Source: JANXQG01 sp037147235
GTDB taxonomy: Bacteria; Planctomycetota; Planctomycetia; Pirellulales; Thermoguttaceae
Direction: 5' to 3'
Length of the DNA stretch: 10,166 bases
Assembly: GCA_037147235.1 (NCBI GenBank)
Contig: JBAWVO010000234.1
Coordinates: 1-10,166 of the forward strand
Shown here: positions 6,334 through 10,166 of the stretch, in pieces
Layout of the letters: the number at the start of each line of letters is the position of its first letter
Position numbering within the stretch: the first letter of the stretch is position 1
Program-made: the position numbers and the translations under genes
The notes under the pieces: generated by a model
Told to the model about the DNA's origin: nothing
Database searches by the model: none
What the model saw: only the letters and a program-made list of their open reading frames with translations

Positions 6334-6342
6334 GCTCACCAA
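6334..6342. repeat. Right 9-bp target-site duplication of element copy 2
   Basis: Exact copy of GCTCACCAA, directly abutting the right end of the element, matching 6109-6117. Confidence 0.85.
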
Positions 6343-6649
6343 ATCGGACGTCGGGAAATGCGTCCCTTGGCGATTCCCGGGTGAACGCTTCAATCGAAAC
6401 GCAATAAATAACCATAGCGGTGAATGTTAATTCGCCACAAGGGTGTGTTTGCGGATAATTACGTCAAAATTACGTGAGTTTGCGTAAACTACACGAACTT
6501 TGCGGACGAAAATAGTAGCAAGCGGTTTTAGAACCTTGCACGCATGCGAGACGCCTACGCCACATGTCGGTTTTGCAACGGTTTCTAACGCACCTGTATT
6601 GATTGGGTTAGTCTTTTCTACTTTTTCGTTCTCTGGCAAGGTTTCAGTG
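6343..6649. other. Intergenic region, AT-richer, with helically phased repeats
   Basis: No gene start with a credible ribosome binding site is visible before 6647. AATTACGT occurs at 6457-6464 and again at 6468-6475, offset by 11 bases, about one helical turn. TTTGCG occurs at 6448, 6479 and 6499 (offsets 31 and 20). These lie about 150-200 bases upstream of the lipoprotein start. They could be transcription-factor sites for it, but no -35/-10 pair stands out, so a regulatory role is a guess. Confidence 0.35.
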
Positions 6650-7066
6650 GTGTTGCGATCAGTTCCTCTCATAACCTTCGCATTGTTGGCGATTAGTTCG
6701 ACCGGTTGTCTGTTTTCGGGAAGACCATGCGTCCCCGGCAATTGGCACTACCACAGTTACGGCTGTCGGCATACAGTAGGTTCAGGGGAATGCCAAACCT
6801 GCCAGACACCTCACCCCGACCCTCTCCCAGAGGGTGAGGGGAACCCGATCCGGCCCCGAATGCCAACGCAAACAGACTCGGCATCCAATACGGCCGGGAA
6901 TACCGTTGCGGCGGGTGTCCAAAAGTGTAGTTGGCAACAACCGGACGATATGCCCCCACCCCCCGCGCTCGCGGCTAACGCCCCCGAAGGAACCCCGCAA
7001 CGCGGGCATGCAACTCAGCCGGTGCCTCACGTCTGGGGCTATTTTGGTGCTTCGGGGAGATGGTAA
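6650..7066 (+). CDS. Small secreted lipoprotein, function unknown, with an in-frame dispersed repeat
   Basis: GTG at 6650 (or the adjacent GTG at 6647) is chosen because CAAGG lies eight to nine bases upstream and translation gives a short lipoprotein signal peptide: LRSVPLITFALLAISSTGC, with lipobox S-T-G-C and lipidated Cys at residue 20. A longer frame from TTG at 6500 would bury this signal 50 residues inside. The 138-residue product has Cys at 27, 39, 48, 51 and 93 in a His/Tyr-containing region (PGNWHYHSYGCRH). Residues 54-64 (PHPDPLPEGEG) are encoded by a palindromic repeat, and the rest is Pro/Ala/Gln-rich with a C-terminal VWGYFGASGRW. It should be anchored to a membrane on the outside. 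It ends 147 bases before mlaE in the same direction, but nothing shows it belongs to that operon. I do not recognise the family. Confidence 0.6.
   Translation: MLRSVPLITFALLAISSTGCLFSGRPCVPGNWHYHSYGCRHTVGSGECQTCQTPHPDPLPEGEGNPIRPRMPTQTDSASNTAGNTVAAGVQKCSWQQPDDMPPPPALAANAPEGTPQRGHATQPVPHVWGYFGASGRW
6809..6841. repeat. REP-like palindrome inside the lipoprotein gene
   Basis: CCTCACCC at 6809-6816 is complementary to GGGTGAGG further right (6832-6839), and an inner alternative stem CCCTC/GAGGG is also possible. I recognise this palindrome as a dispersed sequence that, when translated in many bacterial annotations, gives strings such as HPDPLPEGEG or PLGEGRGE. Here it sits in frame within the lipoprotein gene and adds about 11 residues. 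Confidence 0.6.
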
Positions 7067-7177
7067 GCGATGGGAGATCGTTCGTTCGTGTAATGTCCCC
7101 CTAGATTCACCATTCTTCCCGACTGATGCTATCAGCAAACTTTGCTCAAGCCGCATTCTCATTGCGACGAAGATTGA

Positions 7178-7194
7178 TAAGGGCAACACCCTTA
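7178..7194. other. Small hairpin in the mlaE leader
   Basis: TAAGGG at 7178-7183 pairs with CCCTTA at 7189-7194 around the five-base loop CAACA. An imperfect direct repeat flanks it: ATTGCGACGAA starting at 7161 and ATTGCGAACGAA starting at 7195. The structure is 19 bases ahead of the mlaE ATG and could affect translation start. No U-run follows, so it is not a typical terminator. Confidence 0.3.
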
Positions 7195-7213
7195 ATTGCG
7201 AACGAATTCAACC

Positions 7214-8086
7214 ATGTTCCAAGACGGCTCCCTCAGCGACGATAAAACGCCCGGCGGCGGGCCTGTCCAGGCCGTTGCCGATTGGGTTGCCGACTTAGGT
7301 GGCGTGGTGATCGATTGGCTTGTGGGTCTAGGCAGCGTCGCCCTGTTTGCGTTTCGCACGTTCTTGTGGCTGACGACTCGCATGGTGCGTCGGGAAACGC
7401 TGATACCATCCTTTTACCAGATTGGCGTTTTGAGCCTGCCCGTGGTGGCGTTGACGGGGACCTTCATCGGCATCATTCTGGCGGTGCAAGCCTACGGCCA
7501 GTTCCACTTATTGGGCATGGAATCTCGGTTGGGTGCCGTGATCAATCTTTCTCTGGTGCGTGAACTGGGGCCGGTGCTGGCCGCAACCATGCTGGCCGGC
7601 CGCGTGGGGAGTGCCATGGCGGCTGAACTTGGCACGATGCGCGTGACCGAGCAAATCGACGCCATGGCAAGCATGGGCGCCAATCCGATCCAATATCTCG
7701 TCGTGCCGCGATTTCTCGGCTGCCTGCTGCTGATTCCCGCCCTGACCATCATGGCCGACTTCATGGGTGTCGTCGGCGGAGCCCTCTACAGCGTTTACTT
7801 ATTGAACATTGATTGGCATCATTACTTGAAGCACTCGCAAGATTACGTTCGTGGATTCGACATTTTTGCCGGCGTTTTCAAGAGCCTGTTCTTCGGGGGT
7901 GCCATCTCGCTGATCAGTTGTTACCACGGTTTTCATTGCGATCCCGGTGCTGAAGGCGTCGGTCGCGCGGCCACGACCGCATTCGTTTACTCGTTCGTGG
8001 CCATCCTGATGCTCGACGTCGTTTTGGCCATCGGACTGGAGTCCGTTTACTTGGCCTTCTGGCCGGAAGGTCCGAAGCTGTTCTGA
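7214..8086 (+). CDS. mlaE: MlaE-family ABC transporter permease (lipid transport)
   Basis: This is the membrane subunit of an Mla-type ABC transporter that moves phospholipid or other hydrophobic substrate between the inner membrane and the periplasmic MCE protein. The 290-residue product carries the family's conserved blocks: RELGPVLAA (116-124), AGRVGSAMAAELGTM (128-142), EQIDAMASMGANPIQYLVVPR (146-166), and near the C-terminus SCYHGFHCDPGAEGVGRAAT (235-254). Hydrophobic segments fall near 68-92, 168-200 and 255-282, with a further one around 218-236. The N-terminus (1-20) is polar, followed by an amphipathic/hydrophobic stretch at 24-54 like the interfacial helix of MlaE. ATG at 7214 is preferred; an in-frame TTG at 7196 would add six residues and neither has a clear Shine-Dalgarno. 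It is first in a tight operon, with mlaF starting four bases after its stop codon begins to end (three-base gap). Confidence 0.95.
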   Translation: MFQDGSLSDDKTPGGGPVQAVADWVADLGGVVIDWLVGLGSVALFAFRTFLWLTTRMVRRETLIPSFYQIGVLSLPVVALTGTFIGIILAVQAYGQFHLLGMESRLGAVINLSLVRELGPVLAATMLAGRVGSAMAAELGTMRVTEQIDAMASMGANPIQYLVVPRFLGCLLLIPALTIMADFMGVVGGALYSVYLLNIDWHHYLKHSQDYVRGFDIFAGVFKSLFFGGAISLISCYHGFHCDPGAEGVGRAATTAFVYSFVAILMLDVVLAIGLESVYLAFWPEGPKLF

Positions 8087-8089
8087 ATC

Positions 8090-8914
8090 ATGGTCAAGCC
8101 CGACAAAGACACCGGTACGCAAGAACCGCTGATTCGCATCGAGCAACTGAGCGTAGAGTTCGGCCGGCACGAAGTGCTGCACGCCATTGACTTGGCGATC
8201 CTCCGCGGAGAGACGCTGGCCATCATCGGTGAAAGCGGTTGCGGCAAGACCGTGCTTTTGAAAACGATCATCGGCCTGTTGCATCCGACGCGGGGGGCGG
8301 TGATGTTTGACGGCCAAGACCTGGCCCGGTTGGGCGAGCGGGCCTTGACGCGAGAGCGGATCCGTTTCGGCTTCGTTTTTCAGCAGGCGGCTTTGTTTGA
8401 CAGCATGACCATCGCCCAGAACGTGGCCTTTCCCTTACGGCAACACACACGCAAGAATACCGCCGAGATTGAAGAGATCGTCATGGCGAGGCTGGCGGAA
8501 GTTGGCCTGCCGGAAAGTGTGCGGTTCAAAAAGCCGGCCGAGCTTTCCGGCGGCATGCGCAAGCGGGTTGGCTTGGCTCGTGCCCTGGCCTTGGAACCGG
8601 AGGTGGTACTTTACGATGAACCGACGACGGGCTTGGACCCGATCATGAGCGACGTGATCAACGAATTGATCTTGGAAACCCGTCGCCGCCACTTGGTGAC
8701 GAGCGTAATGGTGACGCACGACATGCGGTCGGCCCTGAAACTGGCCGATCGAATTGTGATGCTGTATCCCCTCCCACGTTTGCAAAAGGGAGAGTCACAG
8801 ATCCTCTTCGACGGCACGCCGGCAGACTTGGAGCAAAGCAGCGACCGCCGCGTGACGCAGTTCGTCCATGGCGAGGCTGGGGAGCGATTGATGGAAATGC
8901 AGAACGGAATTTAA
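8090..8914 (+). CDS. mlaF: MlaF-family ABC transporter ATPase (lipid transport)
   Basis: This is the cytoplasmic ATPase that powers the MlaE permease. All ABC motifs are intact in the 274-residue product: Walker A GESGCGKT (47-54, Lys53), Q-loop at Q98/Q99 in FVFQQAALFDSMT, signature LSGGM (152-156), Walker B VVLYDE (172-177, catalytic Glu177), D-loop GLDP (181-184) and switch His210 in VTHDM. QQAALFDSMT and the signature LSGGMRKRVGLARALA are characteristic of the MlaF subfamily rather than of importers for sugars or amino acids. The start ATG is three bases after the mlaE stop, consistent with translational coupling; mlaD follows after 15 bases. Length agrees with the family (about 270 aa). 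Confidence 0.96.
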   Translation: MVKPDKDTGTQEPLIRIEQLSVEFGRHEVLHAIDLAILRGETLAIIGESGCGKTVLLKTIIGLLHPTRGAVMFDGQDLARLGERALTRERIRFGFVFQQAALFDSMTIAQNVAFPLRQHTRKNTAEIEEIVMARLAEVGLPESVRFKKPAELSGGMRKRVGLARALALEPEVVLYDEPTTGLDPIMSDVINELILETRRRHLVTSVMVTHDMRSALKLADRIVMLYPLPRLQKGESQILFDGTPADLEQSSDRRVTQFVHGEAGERLMEMQNGI

Positions 8915-8929
8915 GAGAAAGGTACGCAG

Positions 8930-10081
8930 ATGATGAACGAACGCATTATGCAATTCCGCGTGGGGGTCATGGTCTTGGCGACGATCCTGATCGCCACGAT
9001 CCTGGTCTTGCTTTTCATGGGATCGACTCCCTTGCTGCATGGCACGTACACAATCTTCATCAAGTTCAACGACGCCCCAGGCGTGACCCGCGACACTCCG
9101 GTCCGCAAAGCCGGCATCCGCATCGGCCGGGTGCGGGACGTGCAGTTTGCCGACAACGACGCCGGGGTGATCGTCACCGCGGAGATCGACCGCGACCGCC
9201 GCCTGCATAACGACGAGCAATGCCGGGCGACGAGTTCGCTCCTGATGGGCGATGCCTGGCTAGAGTTCGTGAGGGTCGCGAATTTCCAAGGCGAAAAGAC
9301 CCCTCTCGAAAATGGCACCATCCTGCAAGGGCAGATCGCCCCGGACATGACCGGCTCGATTGCCGGCCTGCAAGGACAGGCCCTCCAGACCCTGACTACG
9401 CTTACGAAAGCCGGCCAAGACATCGACAGATTGGTGAACCGCGTCGATGGGCTGTTGAAAAAGAACGAGGATCGGATCAACAATATAACCAACAAGGCCG
9501 AGATGGCATTGGATGCCAGCAACGATCTTCTCGGCGATCCGAAACTTCGCGAGCAGATCAAGCAGACGATCGCCGAAATGCCGGCCGTACTCAAGGAGAC
9601 GCGAGCCACGGTGGAGCGAATGAGCGGAACCTTTGCCTCGCTGGAACAGAACATGAAGAACATCGAGGGCTTGACCAAGCCGCTAGGCGAACGCGGCACG
9701 AGCCTGGTGGGCGAGTTTGATTCGAGCATGAAGAAGCTCAACCAGTTGGGCGATAACATGCTGCGATTCAGCCAGGAGTTGAACGACCCGCAGGGTTCTC
9801 TAGGAGCTTTGTTGCGAGACAAGGAGCTCTATCAGCAGATGATTCACATCGCGAAAAACATCAACGAGTTAACCCGCGACTTGAAGCCGATCGTCGACAA
9901 CGTATGGGTCTTCACCGATAAAATCGCGAGGCATCCGGAGTCGCTCGGCGTTCGCGGGGCGATCAAGAAAGACGCCGGGCTCAAGGACAGTACTTCCATC
10001 AACGGCTCCGAAGCGGACAATCCCGAAAACGGTCGTTGGCCGATCGGCGGCAGCGGGCGGTGGAGCATCGGCGGGCGGTAA
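8930..10081 (+). CDS. mlaD: MlaD-family MCE-domain protein (lipid transport)
   Basis: This is the membrane-anchored MCE subunit, which binds lipid on the outer side of the inner membrane and works with MlaE and MlaF. Residues 10-30 form a single N-terminal membrane anchor. The MCE domain follows at about 38-116 (YTIFIKFNDAPGVTRDTPVRKAG start, then IGRVRDVQF and LLMGDAWLEF). From about 145 to 335 the protein is largely helical with heptad-like stretches (QALQTLTTLTKAGQDI, LVNRVDGLLKKNE, MKNIEGL), as in long MCE proteins that can form a helical tube or reach the outer membrane. At 383 residues it is about twice the E. coli MlaD length (183 aa). The C-terminus has a short tandem GRWPIGG/GRWSIGG. 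AAAGG lies seven bases before ATG 8930; a second ATG follows directly at 8933. The 216-bp element begins nine bases after the stop. Confidence 0.94.
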   Translation: MMNERIMQFRVGVMVLATILIATILVLLFMGSTPLLHGTYTIFIKFNDAPGVTRDTPVRKAGIRIGRVRDVQFADNDAGVIVTAEIDRDRRLHNDEQCRATSSLLMGDAWLEFVRVANFQGEKTPLENGTILQGQIAPDMTGSIAGLQGQALQTLTTLTKAGQDIDRLVNRVDGLLKKNEDRINNITNKAEMALDASNDLLGDPKLREQIKQTIAEMPAVLKETRATVERMSGTFASLEQNMKNIEGLTKPLGERGTSLVGEFDSSMKKLNQLGDNMLRFSQELNDPQGSLGALLRDKELYQQMIHIAKNINELTRDLKPIVDNVWVFTDKIARHPESLGVRGAIKKDAGLKDSTSINGSEADNPENGRWPIGGSGRWSIGGR

Positions 10082-10090
10082 TGATTGATC

Positions 10091-10166
10091 TGCCTTGATC
10101 ATAACCTTGCTAACTGCTGTCACTGCTAGCTCGACGTAGGGTGGGTGAAGCATCGAATGGTGCGTT
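10091..10166 (+). mobile_element. 216-bp MITE-like element, copy 3 (cut by window end)
   Basis: From 10091 the sequence matches the left end of the other two copies through GTAGGGTGGGTGAAGCATCG and beyond to the window edge. There are two visible differences in the terminal repeat: T instead of G at the first base, and TTGCTAACT instead of TTGCCAACT. It begins nine bases after the mlaD stop codon in the same orientation as the other copies. Its right end and any target duplication are outside the window. Confidence 0.88.

Noticed and set aside
6500..6649. TTG at 6500 as the start of the lipoprotein.
   Set aside because: It has no ribosome binding site and would place the lipoprotein signal about 50 residues inside the protein; GTG at 6647/6650 fits much better.
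8911..9822. 303-codon open frame on the minus strand, Ser-rich.
   Set aside because: Antisense to mlaD, which has a clear MCE domain and membrane anchor; low-complexity product with no recognisable domain.
10010..10081. GRWPIGG/GRWSIGG tandem at the end of MlaD considered as a functional repeat or sorting signal.
   Set aside because: Only two short units in a disordered tail. More likely a local duplication, and no sorting signal of this form is known to me.
477..10166. Three similar repeats considered as a CRISPR or retron-like array.
   Set aside because: Copies are 216 bp, kilobases apart, have terminal inverted repeats and a target duplication, and no cas or reverse transcriptase gene is present.

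Overview
The window looks like a chromosomal segment from a planctomycete, probably in or near the Pirellulales. This is an inference from several things seen together: secreted glycine-rich proteins with repeated G-x-N-x-Y/F motifs, a secreted toroid-like protein carrying QNPDGSWG, an integrase start with the W-A-K-K-x-R-G-K-x-x-Y-F-G pattern, many dispersed palindromic repeats in the intergenic DNA, and moderately GC-rich coding DNA. No marker gene fixes the taxonomy.

Layout. Bases 1-476 hold no convincing gene. Bases 477-692 are a complete copy of a 216-bp terminal-inverted-repeat element (MITE-like). It abuts and truncates the N-terminal end of a tyrosine-recombinase-type integrase gene on the minus strand (693-856). 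A cluster of GGTGTAC repeats lies upstream of the integrase start, followed by tRNA-Ser(UGA) (995-1081). Next come an RlmM-type 23S rRNA 2'-O-ribose methyltransferase (1166-2260), a well-formed sigma70-like promoter preceded by an exact 15-bp tandem repeat, a 766-aa secreted beta-solenoid-like protein (2380-4680), a 98-bp intergenic inverted-repeat unit, and a 399-aa secreted protein with a terpenoid-cyclase-like QW motif (4844-6043). A second copy of the 216-bp element follows (6118-6333), with perfect 28-bp terminal repeats and a perfect 9-bp target duplication. Then come a small lipoprotein gene whose reading frame has absorbed a dispersed palindromic repeat (6650-7066), and a compact three-gene Mla/MCE lipid transport operon, mlaE-mlaF-mlaD (7214-10081). 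A third copy of the 216-bp element begins 9 bases after the mlaD stop codon and runs off the window.

How the genes work together. mlaE, mlaF and mlaD encode the permease, the ATPase and the membrane-anchored MCE substrate-binding subunit of one ABC lipid transporter working between the membranes. mlaB and mlaC homologues are not visible here. The two secreted proteins (solenoid and toroid) lie in tandem in the same orientation and may serve the cell envelope together, but nothing in the sequence fixes their function. The most distinctive signal is the 216-bp repeat family. Its structure, target duplication and matched left/right terminal substitutions point to a recently mobile, hairpin-forming non-autonomous element that tends to sit just downstream of genes.
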